Below, piece after piece: positions 26,717 through 35,713 of a stretch of 64,000 nucleotides of DNA. Made by a program: the position numbers and the translations under genes. The stretch is taken from contig NZ_CP046244.1 of NCBI RefSeq assembly GCF_009735625.1, positions 124,001 through 188,000 on the forward strand, written 5' to 3'. Numbering within the stretch: position 1 is the stretch's first letter; each line of letters starts with the position of its first letter. The stretch is from Moorella glycerini. Lineage in GTDB: Bacteria; Bacillota; DSM-521; Neomoorellales; Neomoorellaceae. A model generated the notes under the pieces. The model had not been told where the DNA came from and made no database searches. It was given only the letters and a program-made list of their open reading frames with translations.

Positions 26717-27772
26717 TCACCGGGCCGGCAAGGGCTTCAAGGTGTGTCCCGGTCCCCGCCCCAGCCGCCTCCCTAAGGCGCGCACCATGCCTTCCAGGCA
26801 GTGGCGGCAGTCTTCCGGGCCTTCGTTGACGCAAATCTTATTGGGGTAGATCTGGTAATCAGCCCGGTAGCGGGTCGGGGTCAGGTTAGGCATGATGACG
26901 TTCGCCCCCCGCTGCAGGGCCAGCTGGCGCCCGTTGGGAGCCAGGGTGCCCACCGCGGTGGTAGCCGGCAGGTGGGCATAGGGGATAACTAGCCTGGCAG
27001 TGGCAATCACCCGGTAGGTCAGATCTAGGCTGCCGGCCGGTTCTCCCGCCAGGGGCGTTGCCGGGTGGGGGATAAAAGGACCCAGGCCTGCCATTTCCAC
27101 GTCCAGCCGCCGCAGGAGGATTAAATCATCGGCCAGGTCGGCCAGGGTCTGGCCCGGCAGGCCGATGATGTTCCCCGAGCCTACCTGGTATCCCAGTTCC
27201 CGCAGCCACAGGAGGCACTGGCGGCGTTCCTGCCAGCTCATACCGGGGTGGAGGCAGGCGTAGAGAGCGGCATTGGCCGTCTCATGCTTCAAAAGGTAGC
27301 GGTCGGCCCCGGCCTCCCGCCACAGGGCGTATTCATCCCGCCTCCTCTCCCCGACGCATAAGGTTACGGCTACCCCCAGCTTTTTTATTTCCCTGATTAT
27401 CCCGGCCAGGACCGGGCCTGTATACCAGGGGTCTTCCCCCGACTGGAGGACGATGGTCCCGTAACCCAGTTCCGCCCCGCGCCTGGCGACAGCGACAATA
27501 TCTTCCGGCATTAAGCGGTATCGCTGTAACTTCGCGTTATCAGCGCGGAGGCCGCAGTAACAACAGTGGCGGCGACAGTAATTTGAAAACTCGATGACGC
27601 CGCGCAGGTGGACCTCGTCCCCGGCCACCCGGGCCCGGACGCCGTCCGCCAGCCGGTAGAGGGCCTCTTCTTCGGCGCCGGGGGCCGCGGCCAGCAGGTT
27701 TATAATGTCTTCCCTGGTGAGTTCTTCCCCAGCAGCCGCTCTTTCTAAACTGGCAGTAAATTCCGTTCGCAC
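26717..27772 (-). CDS. hydE: HydE, radical SAM [FeFe]-hydrogenase maturase
   Basis: This 351-residue radical SAM protein has the CX3CX2C motif in FSNYCRRHCCYCGLR and motifs typical of HydE (VLQSGEDPWY, LLKHETANAALYACLHPGM, GSGNIIGLPGQTL). HydE acts with HydG and HydF to build the diiron subcluster. GTG at 27772 with a GGAGAGG site. It is preceded by a TM1266-type gene 58 bases upstream. hydF is not in this window. Confidence 0.95.
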   Translation of the reverse strand: MRTEFTASLERAAAGEELTREDIINLLAAAPGAEEEALYRLADGVRARVAGDEVHLRGVIEFSNYCRRHCCYCGLRADNAKLQRYRLMPEDIVAVARRGAELGYGTIVLQSGEDPWYTGPVLAGIIREIKKLGVAVTLCVGERRRDEYALWREAGADRYLLKHETANAALYACLHPGMSWQERRQCLLWLRELGYQVGSGNIIGLPGQTLADLADDLILLRRLDVEMAGLGPFIPHPATPLAGEPAGSLDLTYRVIATARLVIPYAHLPATTAVGTLAPNGRQLALQRGANVIMPNLTPTRYRADYQIYPNKICVNEGPEDCRHCLEGMVRALGRRLGRGPGHTLKPLPAR

Positions 27773-27830
27773 AGCCTACCTCTCCTCCACCGTCATCGAT
27801 ACGGAACCCATTCTCAAAGCCGCAGGTCCA

Positions 27831-28085
27831 TTACTTCTCTTTCCCCGTCAGGGCCGCCCGTACTTTAACCCCTGGAAGGCTGCCCAGCTTTCCCGTCAGG
27901 GCGCCGATGGTATCGGTGGTCCCGTCCACAATCAAGGCGATGACGGCCACGCCCCGCTCCCGGTAGGGAATGCCCATGCGGCCTACGATGCAGTGGCCGT
28001 AATCGCTAAGGATGGCATTAACCCTGGCGGCAGTATGTTCGCGATCTTCGATTACTATGCCCACAACTCCCAGGCGGTTTTCCAT
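27831..28085 (-). CDS. TM1266-type iron-only hydrogenase system putative regulator
   Basis: This 84-residue ACT-like/NikR C-terminal-like protein (RLGVVGIVIEDREHTAARVNAIL, YGHCIVGRMGIPYRERGV, IVDGTTDTIGALTGKLG) matches the small protein habitually found with hydEFG. A regulatory role for the hydrogenase system is proposed in the family name but not proven. ATG at 28085 follows AAGGAGGG. It heads the hydE-hydG operon. Confidence 0.88.
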   Translation of the reverse strand: MENRLGVVGIVIEDREHTAARVNAILSDYGHCIVGRMGIPYRERGVAVIALIVDGTTDTIGALTGKLGSLPGVKVRAALTGKEK

Positions 28086-28468
28086 CCATACCCTCCTTAC
28101 CAGCCTTACCCATCATCGCCCGGTCGTGCCCTTTGATTCTGATAGCTGCCAGGCGACATTAACCAACCAAAAAACGCCTCCCAGCCTGAATAATCTGCTG
28201 GCAAGCGTTAGAAATAACCCCTCATGATAATCCCTCCTCCCCTGAGGCTCAGGTTGCCCCTTACCGCAGGATTAGTTTTTGCCGCCCTCCCGCACCGGTC
28301 TTTTAAACCCGTACGGTCAGGTTTGTTCTAGATCTATTTTGTACGATCATCAACAAAAATGCAACAAAATCTTTTGCAGGTTTTTTTGGGTCAATGTAGA
28401 AATAGATAATCAATAGGCATGCGATTGGTATGCATAATCATATTCAGATTAATGAAAGGAAGATTATC
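28086..28468. other. Divergent intergenic region between the hyd maturation operon and a coiled-coil gene
   Basis: No gene was recognised in this 383-base gap. On the minus strand a strong GGGGAGGAGGG ribosome-binding-like site precedes an ATG at about 28226, but that frame stops after five codons. A palindrome CCTGAGGCTCAGG lies next to it. This may be the leader of the TM1266-hydE-hydG operon. Confidence 0.35.
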
Positions 28469-28900
28469 ATGGAAGAAATGCTAAAACAAATCCTCGCCGG
28501 CCAGCAAGAGATTCTTGCCACTTTACAGCAGCACAGTGAAATTTTAAACCAGCACAGTGAAATTTTAAACCAGCACAGTGAAATTTTAAACCAGCACAGT
28601 GAAATTTTAAACCAGCACAGTGAAATTTTAAACCAGCACAGTGAAATTTTGCATCAACATAGCCAGCAACTGGAGGACTTGCAAAAAAGGCAGTTAAAAA
28701 TCGAAAACCGCCTTGATAACGAGATCGTACCAAAAATTAATGCCCTTTTTGATGCTTTTGAACTTAGAGGAGACCAGATCGAGAAGCTCCAAAAACATTT
28801 CGATGAACGCCTTGATGTTATTACCATGGATGTGAATTTTTTAATGGGTAAGACCGCCCGCATGGATACGGCCCTTGTGGAAATGAGGCGGGCAAAATAG
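28469..28900 (+). CDS. Coiled-coil protein with exact heptad repeats
   Basis: This 143-residue protein of unknown function begins MEEMLKQILAGQQEILATLQ. Then the heptad HSEILNQ is repeated five times and once as HSEILHQ, encoded by near-perfect 21-bp tandem repeats. A second coiled-coil part follows (LEDLQKRQLKIENRLDNEIV to the end). The ATG at 28469 is chosen for AAAGGAAG seven bases upstream; the frame opens at 28430. No membrane segment is seen. The DNA-level identity of the repeats suggests recent expansion and possible copy-number variation. A related-looking coiled-coil gene with a membrane tail is at 57037-57435. Confidence 0.8.
   Translation: MEEMLKQILAGQQEILATLQQHSEILNQHSEILNQHSEILNQHSEILNQHSEILNQHSEILHQHSQQLEDLQKRQLKIENRLDNEIVPKINALFDAFELRGDQIEKLQKHFDERLDVITMDVNFLMGKTARMDTALVEMRRAK
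28529..28654 (+). repeat. Tandem 21-bp coding repeat (six units)
   Basis: The 21-bp unit beginning CAGCACAGTGAAATTTTAAA and ending in C occurs five times without a mismatch from 28529 to 28633. A sixth copy (28634-28654) diverges in its last bases. Each unit encodes one heptad, so repeat gain or loss keeps the reading frame. Confidence 0.95.
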
Positions 28901-28988
28901 GAGTGCCCCCACACCCGGCGCGCAGAAGCCCTTTTAAATCTCCTTTTTAAGCCCTTTCTAGGGCGGCGGGGTCTGGACCATTAGGTTA

Positions 28989-30071
28989 TCATTCTCCGAA
29001 GCTGATCCCTATCGCCCGCGCCGTGGTCAGGAGCTGGTGGTCCAGAGGGATGGTCCGGGGCTTGCCGACGGCTTCCTCTAGGGATACGTGGGTGATGGCG
29101 TTGCCCTGCAGGCAGACCATAACGCCGTGGAAGCCCTGGACGGCCAGCTCTGCTGCCGCCACGCCGAAGCGGGTGGCCAAGACCCGGTCGTAGGACGATG
29201 GCGAGCCGCCCCGCTGGATATGGCCCAGGACGGTCACCCGGGTTTCAATGCCGCTCTTTTCTTCGATTAGCTTCCCTACCAGCTGGCCGATGCCGCCCAG
29301 GCGCACCCTCTCCACGCTTCCTTCCACCTGGCGCTGGACCACCAGTTCGCCTTCCGGCGATTTAGCCCCCTCGGCGACAACGACGATGCTGAAAGGTTTA
29401 CCTTCCGCCCGGCGGGCTTCTATTTTTTTCAGCACCCCTTCAATCCGCCAGGGGATTTCCGGTATCAGGATCACATCGGCCCCGCCGGCCAGGCCGCTGT
29501 AGAGGGCAATCCAGCCGGTATAGCGGCCCATGAGTTCCAGGACCATGACCCGGTGATGGGATTCGGCTGTGGTATGTAGCTTATCCAGGGCCTCGGTGGC
29601 CGTCCTCACCGCCGTGTCGAAGCCGAAGGTCTGGTCGGTGGCCGCCAGGTCGTTGTCGATGGTTTTGGGGATACCGATTACCCGCGCCCCCTTAGCCTTG
29701 AAATCCCTGGCCCCGGCCAGGGTACCGTCGCCGCCCACTACCAGCAGCACTTCGATGCCCATTTGCTCCAGGCGCGCCACGGCCTTATCCGACATATCAC
29801 GGTAAGTAACCTCACCGTTTTCTTTAATGGGAAAATAAAAGGGATTGCTGCGGTTGTTGGTCCCCAGGATGGTGCCGCCCCGGTGCAGGAGGCCGGAGAT
29901 GGCCGGCGGGTCCAGTTTGATATAACGCCCTTCCACCACCCCGGTATAACCGTCGAGAAAACCGATCATTTCGTAACCATGGCTATTGGCCGTTTTTGTT
30001 GCCGCCCGGATGACGGCATTGAGGCCGGGGCAGTCACCGCCGCCGGTAAGGATACCCAAGCGTTTGGGCAA
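28989..30071 (-). CDS. pfkA: 6-phosphofructokinase, probably ATP-dependent
   Basis: This 360-residue phosphofructokinase has GGDGT at 113-117 and PKTIDND at 135-141, plus LTGGGDCPGLNAVIR at the N-terminus and MGRYTGWIALYSGLAGGAD. Gly in GGDGT marks ATP use, whereas PPi enzymes have GGDD; Lys in PKTIDND differs from the Gly of E. coli PfkA and is seen in so-called group III enzymes. It phosphorylates fructose 6-phosphate in glycolysis. Start is TTG at 30071 with AAAGGAG upstream. It seems to be a single-gene unit. Confidence 0.93.
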   Translation of the reverse strand: MPKRLGILTGGGDCPGLNAVIRAATKTANSHGYEMIGFLDGYTGVVEGRYIKLDPPAISGLLHRGGTILGTNNRSNPFYFPIKENGEVTYRDMSDKAVARLEQMGIEVLLVVGGDGTLAGARDFKAKGARVIGIPKTIDNDLAATDQTFGFDTAVRTATEALDKLHTTAESHHRVMVLELMGRYTGWIALYSGLAGGADVILIPEIPWRIEGVLKKIEARRAEGKPFSIVVVAEGAKSPEGELVVQRQVEGSVERVRLGGIGQLVGKLIEEKSGIETRVTVLGHIQRGGSPSSYDRVLATRFGVAAAELAVQGFHGVMVCLQGNAITHVSLEEAVGKPRTIPLDHQLLTTARAIGISFGE

Positions 30072-30191
30072 GGTTATTGCTCCTTTCGTTTTTTATCATG
30101 TTAGCAATTTGACAGCCTGGATGCAAGGGGTTAGTAAATTCATGTCATGCCTGCCGGCAAAACATTCCCCCGTTTATGATCTGAAGTTTGT

Positions 30192-30611
30192 TTACCTGCT
30201 CTGCCAACTGGCCAGGATGACCTCGATTTGTACCGGTGTCAACCGGGCATAACGGCTGTTGTCCACGCTCGTATCCCTATTTTCCACAATAAGCATCTTT
30301 GTTACCCGCTCGGTAAGCACCCAGTGCCAGACGCCCTGCCTGACATTATATACCTTGCCCGGCTCCATCCAGGTACAGTAAACTTTCCCCGGCGCATCAT
30401 CACCATCGGCCACGATAAGTAACCCTTTCCCGCCCACGAGCACAAAGACTTCATCGGTAAGCAGGTGTTTCTCGATCTTCCCCAACGCCTCCGGGCGAAA
30501 CTCCGGCGCGTCGTTGAGCAAGGCCACCCGCCAGGCGCCGAAATATATTACCGGCCTATAACCTTCGCCTGCATGGCTTGCTACCTGGAGCATTTCTTCC
30601 AGTACAGTCAC
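30192..30611 (-). CDS. Cupin-fold small protein
   Basis: This 139-residue protein has the beta-rich pattern of a single cupin domain (EKHLLTDEVFVLVGGKGLLIVA, WMEPGKVYNVRQGVWHWVLT). Some metal-binding histidines of classical cupins are not obvious. Start is GTG at 30611 with GGGGGAAC. It follows the URO-D-type methyltransferase gene by 49 bases and is the last gene of the ABC importer operon. It may be an isomerase or sensor for the imported compound (inference). Confidence 0.7.
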   Translation of the reverse strand: MTVLEEMLQVASHAGEGYRPVIYFGAWRVALLNDAPEFRPEALGKIEKHLLTDEVFVLVGGKGLLIVADGDDAPGKVYCTWMEPGKVYNVRQGVWHWVLTERVTKMLIVENRDTSVDNSRYARLTPVQIEVILASWQSR

Positions 30612-30660
30612 GTTATGTTCCCCCCTATGCGCTTTACCTTTCTGCTGTCTATCTTTCCGG

Positions 30661-31686
30661 TTAGCTGGCTATAATTTGCTCCCGCGTTATTTCTTTCGGT
30701 ACCCGGCATAAGGCCAGCAAATTCTCAGGCGGGGTGGCCGCAGGCACTTCGCAGCCCGGGCTGAGGATAAAGGGATGGCCGGCGTCCTGGATACACTGGT
30801 AGGCGGCCCGGCGAATTTCTTCCGGCCTGCCCTGGAGCAGGACCGCCACCGGGTCCACGTTGCCGCAGATGCAGATCTTATCGCCAAAATGTTCCCGGGC
30901 CAATTTTAGATCTACCATCCAGTCCAGGTCAATAATGTCGGCACCGGTTTGTGCCATAAATGGCAATAGGTTGGTGGTATTGCCGCAAATATGAAGCTTT
31001 ACTTTCGCCCCGGCGGCGTGAATGCCCTCAATTAGACGCTGTTCATAGGGTAAAACTACTTCCTCGTACATGAGGGGAGAAACCAGAGAAGCGGCCGCAT
31101 CGCCGATACCGATCAGGTCGGCTCCCGCTCTGACCTGCTCGCGGGCAAAATTGAGGCCCGCCCTTAAGGTTATCTCCAGCAACTCCTTAACCATTTCCGG
31201 GGCATCCATAAGATCCAGCATTAATTCCTGGACACCCCGCAGGTCGGCCGCCTCGGCGAAGGGCCCTTCCACCCAGCCGACAATCGGCACCTCGCTGCCT
31301 ATTTCCCGGCGGAAATACTCTATAGCTTGCAGGCGGTCCCGCATTCGCCGGGCCGTGCGCGGGTCGGGCTCTTTTAGATTGACCATTTCCTCCAATTTTT
31401 TTAACAGGTGCTCCCTCATTACCGGGACACCCTCTTCCGGGTATTCAAATTGAGTACCAAAGCCCTCCGTTTCCCGGAATGGATCGGAAATGACCATAAC
31501 CATATCAAAGTCAAAATCTCGCCAGCTACGCAGATAACTTTCCACCAGCACCCGGTAATCAAGGTAATAATCGCGATAAGTTTTTCCATAGTAATGGGCC
31601 GCGAAGGCCATCAAGATTGGCGCTACCGGTAACCGGTCAATCTCTTTACCGTCCAGTAAACCCATGACTCTTTGATAGGCGTTCAA
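30661..31686 (-). CDS. Uroporphyrinogen decarboxylase (URO-D)/MtaA-like methyltransferase
   Basis: This 341-residue protein belongs to the URO-D superfamily. It resembles cobalamin-dependent methyltransferases of the MtaA/MtbA kind: a His-X-Cys pair (KLHICGNTTNLLP) and a later Cys (SPGCEVPAATPPENL) form the zinc site of that branch, and a haem-pathway enzyme would normally lie in a hem cluster. It probably moves a methyl group to or from a corrinoid protein. Start is TTG at 31686 with GGAGGGGAC upstream. It lies 24 bases after the ABC permease gene, in an importer operon, which is unusual. Confidence 0.82.
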   Translation of the reverse strand: MNAYQRVMGLLDGKEIDRLPVAPILMAFAAHYYGKTYRDYYLDYRVLVESYLRSWRDFDFDMVMVISDPFRETEGFGTQFEYPEEGVPVMREHLLKKLEEMVNLKEPDPRTARRMRDRLQAIEYFRREIGSEVPIVGWVEGPFAEAADLRGVQELMLDLMDAPEMVKELLEITLRAGLNFAREQVRAGADLIGIGDAAASLVSPLMYEEVVLPYEQRLIEGIHAAGAKVKLHICGNTTNLLPFMAQTGADIIDLDWMVDLKLAREHFGDKICICGNVDPVAVLLQGRPEEIRRAAYQCIQDAGHPFILSPGCEVPAATPPENLLALCRVPKEITREQIIAS

Positions 31687-31710
31687 CTAAAAGTCCCCTC
31701 CACTTTTTTA

Positions 31711-32874
31711 TCAGCTGGTAATGCTTTTCTGTTTGGTACTTGTATCAAGCCATACTGCCAGGATAAGAATTAACCCCTTTAACATTTGCTGATAAAATAC
31801 CTCTACGTTCATAAGACTCATACCGTTGTCCAGGCTGGCCATAACCAGAGCACCGACAATGGCCCGCGGGACGGAACCAATTCCACCGGAAAGGCTGGTA
31901 CCGCCTATAACTGCAGCCGCGACGGCGTCTAATTCGGCCCCCAGCCCCGCCGAGGTAGTAGCTGCGTTCAACCGTGCCGTAAGGATAATGCTTGCTATAG
32001 AAGCAAAAAGTCCGGATACAACAAAAAGGATAAAGGTAATTTTTTCAGTATTAATACCTGACAACCTGGCAGCCTCCTGGTTGCCACCCATAGCGTAAAC
32101 ATAACGACCAAACTGGGTTTTGGTGGTGATAAATGTTAGTAGAATGGCCAAACCCAATACAACCAGCACCGGGATGGGCACACCCTCATACTGGTTCATG
32201 ATTAGGACAAAGGTGAATATCAGGCCGCAATAGAGTATCAATTTTAAGAGAAATGCCGGTGGTGTCTCAACCTTAAAACCGTAGCGTATTCTCTGGCGGC
32301 GACCATTAACTAACAAAAAGATAACAGCAATTATACATATAACCGCCAGGGTGAGACTTATAGAAGGGGACAGGTACCCCTGGCCTATTACCTTAAATTC
32401 TTTACTTAAAGGAGCAATAGTGTTGCCGTGGGTTATACCTAACAAAGCACCACGAAAGATCATCATACCGCCCAAGGTAACAATAAATGCCGGTACTTTC
32501 TTGATAGCTACCCAGAAACCCTGCCAGACACCAATGATAATTCCGGTGGCCAGGGCAACTACAATTGACGCCAGCGGGTCCCAGCCAAAATTTACATGGA
32601 GAATGGCTGCTATGGCCCCTGTAAAGCCCATTACTGAACCGACTGAGAGATCTAAATGTCCACCGATGATCAACATCAGGACACCCATAGTTAAAATTGA
32701 AACCACCGCCATCTGCCTGAATAATAATGCAAGATTTCGCGGTGTTAAGTAAGTCCCCTCCGTTAGCAAATAAAAGATAACCCAGATGGCCACCAGGGCC
32801 GCAATCATGGTATAGGCCTGAATGTCAATGAGCCGGCTCTCTCCGATGCCTGTTCGCTTTAAAATTTTCGCCAT
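31711..32874 (-). CDS. Sugar-type ABC transporter permease (XylH-like)
   Basis: This 387-residue permease of the ribose/xylose type has about ten membrane segments and the family loops (GGHLDLSVGSVMGFTGAIAA, GTSLSGGIGSVPRAIVGAL). The ATG at 32874 overlaps the stop of the ATPase gene (TAATG), with TGGAGG upstream, so translation is coupled. It forms the membrane channel of the importer encoded by the next two upstream genes. Confidence 0.92.
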   Translation of the reverse strand: MAKILKRTGIGESRLIDIQAYTMIAALVAIWVIFYLLTEGTYLTPRNLALLFRQMAVVSILTMGVLMLIIGGHLDLSVGSVMGFTGAIAAILHVNFGWDPLASIVVALATGIIIGVWQGFWVAIKKVPAFIVTLGGMMIFRGALLGITHGNTIAPLSKEFKVIGQGYLSPSISLTLAVICIIAVIFLLVNGRRQRIRYGFKVETPPAFLLKLILYCGLIFTFVLIMNQYEGVPIPVLVVLGLAILLTFITTKTQFGRYVYAMGGNQEAARLSGINTEKITFILFVVSGLFASIASIILTARLNAATTSAGLGAELDAVAAAVIGGTSLSGGIGSVPRAIVGALVMASLDNGMSLMNVEVFYQQMLKGLILILAVWLDTSTKQKSITS

Positions 32875-34391
32875 TACCAATAACCTCCAGTGGCGCAAGC
32901 CATTATCTTTTCTTGAGTCGCTTCATCCCTCATAAATTCACCCACAAGGCGCCCCTTTTGCATGACCAGGATCCTATCGCACATGCCCATTATCTCCGGA
33001 AGTTCCGAAGATACCATGACGATGCCTACACCCTTACGCACCAGTTCATTCATAATATTGTATATCTCGTACTTAGCACCAACATCGATACCGCGGGTAG
33101 GTTCGTCTAAAAATAGCACTCTGGGATTGGTTAGTAACCAGCGCGCGAGAATAATTTTTTGCTGATTGCCGCCGCTGAGATTATTCACGCGGGTTTCCAG
33201 GGAAGGCGTTTTTATTCTCAATTCACGTACTTTTTCATTGCAAGCCTTAAACTCTTCATTAGAATTTATAATCCCATATCTGGCTATCCTGTTCAATCCG
33301 GCCAAGCTTATATTTTTCTGTACGCTTTGCTGCAATATCAGACCAAAACGTTTACGATCCTCAGAGACCAGCCCCAGGCCTAGCCTAATAGCATCGGCCG
33401 GAGAATTTATTCTGACCCTGCGCCCTTCCAGGTAAATCTCACCATGTTTGGTGCCCTTGATGGCCCCGAAGATACTCATAATAAGCTCTGTCCTGCCGGC
33501 GCCCATGAGACCAGCGATCCCCAAGATTTCGCCCCGGCGCACCCGAAAACTAACATTATCGACAACCGGCTTGTTTTTTTCCCAATCAAACACCGAGAGG
33601 TTTTTAACTTCAAAAACTGTTTCCCCGGTGTTAAATTTCTCTTTAGGGAAACGCTCAGTTAACTCTCTGCCAACCATCATTTTGATAATCTTATCCTCGG
33701 TTAAATCCTTTGTATCTTGGGTGGCGATGGTCTTACCATCCCGCAAAACCGTTATTCTATCGGTTATTCTCTTTACCTCAGACAGTTTATGGGAGATATA
33801 AATACAGGATACACCTTTTTGTTTCAGATTCCGCAGGATAGTCATTAGTTGCTCTATCTCTTTCTCTGTTAGCGCGGCAGTGGGCTCATCAAGAATAAGG
33901 ATCCTGGCATTTTTTAAAAGGGCTTTGGCGATTTCGACTAACTGTTGCTGGGCTATGCCCAGGTCTTTAATTTTACTGTGAACATTGAGGTCAACGTGAA
34001 ATTCGGCCAATAACTTCTGGGCACGGTGGTAGAGCTCATTATAGTTAATAACCCCTTTTTTATTCGGTTCGCCGCCTAAAAAGATATTCTCGCCAACATC
34101 CATTTCTTTGATTAATGTTAGTTCCTGATAGATGATGGCTATGCCGGCCTTCTCCGAATCTTTGACGCTGTGGAATTGTTGTACCTCTCCTTCAATAAGG
34201 ATTTCTCCTTCGTAGCTCCCGTAGGGATAGACACCACTCAATATTTTCATTAACGTAGATTTACCTGCTCCGTTTTCCCCACATAGGCCGTGGATCTCGC
34301 CCCGCTTTACCAGCAAGTTAACGTCCTGGAGAGCCCTCACGCCTGGGAAACTCTTACTGATATTACGCATTTCGATTATATATTCTCCCAT
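32874..34391 (-). CDS. Sugar-type ABC transporter ATPase (XylG-like, tandem domains)
   Basis: This 505-residue protein has two ATPase domains in tandem. The first has Walker A GENGAGKSTLMKIL and Walker B ILILDEPTAALT; the second has a degenerate Walker A region (GIAGLMGAGRTELIMSIFG) and LSGGNQQKIILARWL with VLFLDEPTRGIDVG. The ATG at 34391 is chosen because GGAGGGGGAAAG precedes it; the open frame extends about 49 codons upstream over the binding-protein gene. It powers import. Confidence 0.93.
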   Translation of the reverse strand: MGEYIIEMRNISKSFPGVRALQDVNLLVKRGEIHGLCGENGAGKSTLMKILSGVYPYGSYEGEILIEGEVQQFHSVKDSEKAGIAIIYQELTLIKEMDVGENIFLGGEPNKKGVINYNELYHRAQKLLAEFHVDLNVHSKIKDLGIAQQQLVEIAKALLKNARILILDEPTAALTEKEIEQLMTILRNLKQKGVSCIYISHKLSEVKRITDRITVLRDGKTIATQDTKDLTEDKIIKMMVGRELTERFPKEKFNTGETVFEVKNLSVFDWEKNKPVVDNVSFRVRRGEILGIAGLMGAGRTELIMSIFGAIKGTKHGEIYLEGRRVRINSPADAIRLGLGLVSEDRKRFGLILQQSVQKNISLAGLNRIARYGIINSNEEFKACNEKVRELRIKTPSLETRVNNLSGGNQQKIILARWLLTNPRVLFLDEPTRGIDVGAKYEIYNIMNELVRKGVGIVMVSSELPEIMGMCDRILVMQKGRLVGEFMRDEATQEKIMACATGGYW

Positions 34392-34426
34392 CTTTCCCCC
34401 TCCGGCTGTAGCATAATGGGAGCAGC

Positions 34427-34454
34427 GGCCGGCATCCATATGCAGATACCGGCC
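34427..34454 (-). promoter_or_regulatory. Intercistronic hairpin between binding protein and ATPase genes
   Basis: GGCCGGCATC can pair with GATACCGGCC with one mismatch. It has no T-run, so it probably protects the upstream binding-protein mRNA or lowers downstream expression, as is common between binding-protein and ATPase genes (inference). Confidence 0.5.
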
Positions 34455-34473
34455 GTCGGCCCAGGCAACGCCT

Positions 34474-35574
34474 TTATTCTTTCGGCCACTGATCCTTGGG
34501 AACGTTTTTATAGACCTCATCCAGTTTATGGTAACCATCTTTAATTACCGTCTGGACCATATTCTCCTTGGTAACCTTAATGGGGTCAAGTAACAGGGAT
34601 GGAACATCAATCTTACCGTTGTTGACTTTACTATTGGTCTGGATTGGCTCGCCTTTGGCTAAAGCTACCGCTAGCTCGGCCGCCTTTGTCGCTATATTTT
34701 TTATAGGCTTATATACAGTAACTGTCTGCTTTCCTTCAACTATCCGCTGGCAGCCGTCCAGGTCGGCATCCTGGCCTGATACCGCTACTTTGCCATCGAG
34801 CTTTTGTTCGCTTAAGGCCTGGATAGCGGCTCCGGCCAAGCTGTCGTTAGAAGCTACTACTCCTTGAATGTTATTATTGTTCTTAGTTAAAGCATCTTCC
34901 ATAATTTTAAGTGCATTCTCGGGTTTCCAGTCAATGGCCCATTGATCGGCTACTACCTTAATATCCCCCTTGTCGATAAGGGGTTTGAGAACCTTCATCT
35001 GTCCCTCTCTAAACAACTTGGCGTTGTTATCCGTAGGGGCTCCGCCGATTAAAACATAATTTCCTTTTGGTGCTTTGGCAACTACACCCTCGGCTTGCAT
35101 CTCACCAACTCTAACATTATCGAAAGAAATATAAAGATCGACGTCAGCATTTTTAATAAGCCGGTCATAGGATAGAACCTTTATTCCCGCCTTATGAGCC
35201 ATCTCCACGGCTGTAGCCGCGGATTCGGCGTTGTAGGGCACAATTACCAGGACATCTATGCCCTGAGTAAGCATGTTTTCTACCTGGCTGTTCTGGACAG
35301 CAGCATCGCTATTCGCAGTTTGCACAATGACATCTGCGCCTAATTCTTTAGCCTTTTGGACAAATAGATCCCGGTCTTTTTGCCAGCGCTCCACCATAAG
35401 GGTATCCATAGAGAGGCCTATTCTTATTTTTTTACCGCTCTTGGCCTGCTGGTTGGTAGTACTAGCGGCACCAGATTTATTGTCTCCGGTAGATTGCTTA
35501 GAAGAACAACCAGCCACAAGAGATACAATTATAAGCAAGATCAGTGAAATACCTAAAAATTTTAGTCGCTTCAT
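34474..35574 (-). CDS. ABC transporter substrate-binding lipoprotein (XylF-like)
   Basis: This 366-residue lipoprotein has a signal peptide with lipobox LVAGC, a Ser/Gly-rich linker, and a periplasmic-binding fold of the xylose/ribose type (IRIGLSMDTLMVERWQKDRD, LIGGAPTDNNAKLFREGQM, VVASNDSLAGAAIQALSEQ, VSGQDADLDGCQRIVEGKQT). These segments closely recall XylF. The ATG at 35574 follows AAAGGAGGTTCATT; an ATG-like start six codons upstream is rejected. It delivers ligand to the permease. The ligand could be xylose or a derivative. Confidence 0.9.
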   Translation of the reverse strand: MKRLKFLGISLILLIIVSLVAGCSSKQSTGDNKSGAASTTNQQAKSGKKIRIGLSMDTLMVERWQKDRDLFVQKAKELGADVIVQTANSDAAVQNSQVENMLTQGIDVLVIVPYNAESAATAVEMAHKAGIKVLSYDRLIKNADVDLYISFDNVRVGEMQAEGVVAKAPKGNYVLIGGAPTDNNAKLFREGQMKVLKPLIDKGDIKVVADQWAIDWKPENALKIMEDALTKNNNNIQGVVASNDSLAGAAIQALSEQKLDGKVAVSGQDADLDGCQRIVEGKQTVTVYKPIKNIATKAAELAVALAKGEPIQTNSKVNNGKIDVPSLLLDPIKVTKENMVQTVIKDGYHKLDEVYKNVPKDQWPKE

Positions 35575-35713
35575 AATGAACCTCCTTTTCACTCTTATTC
35601 CCTTCTAGCAGTTACTCCTTTTTTGCTTGCAGTCCTGCATCAATCTTCTCTTCTAACCACCTCCCTGTCTTCGCCCACGGTAACAATAATAATCACCCCC
35701 TCGCCAGCTAAAG

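Noticed and set aside
32874-34538. N-terminal extension of the XylG-like ATPase to 34538
   Set aside because: It overlaps the binding-protein gene and lacks a ribosome-binding site; the ATG at 34391 has a strong one.
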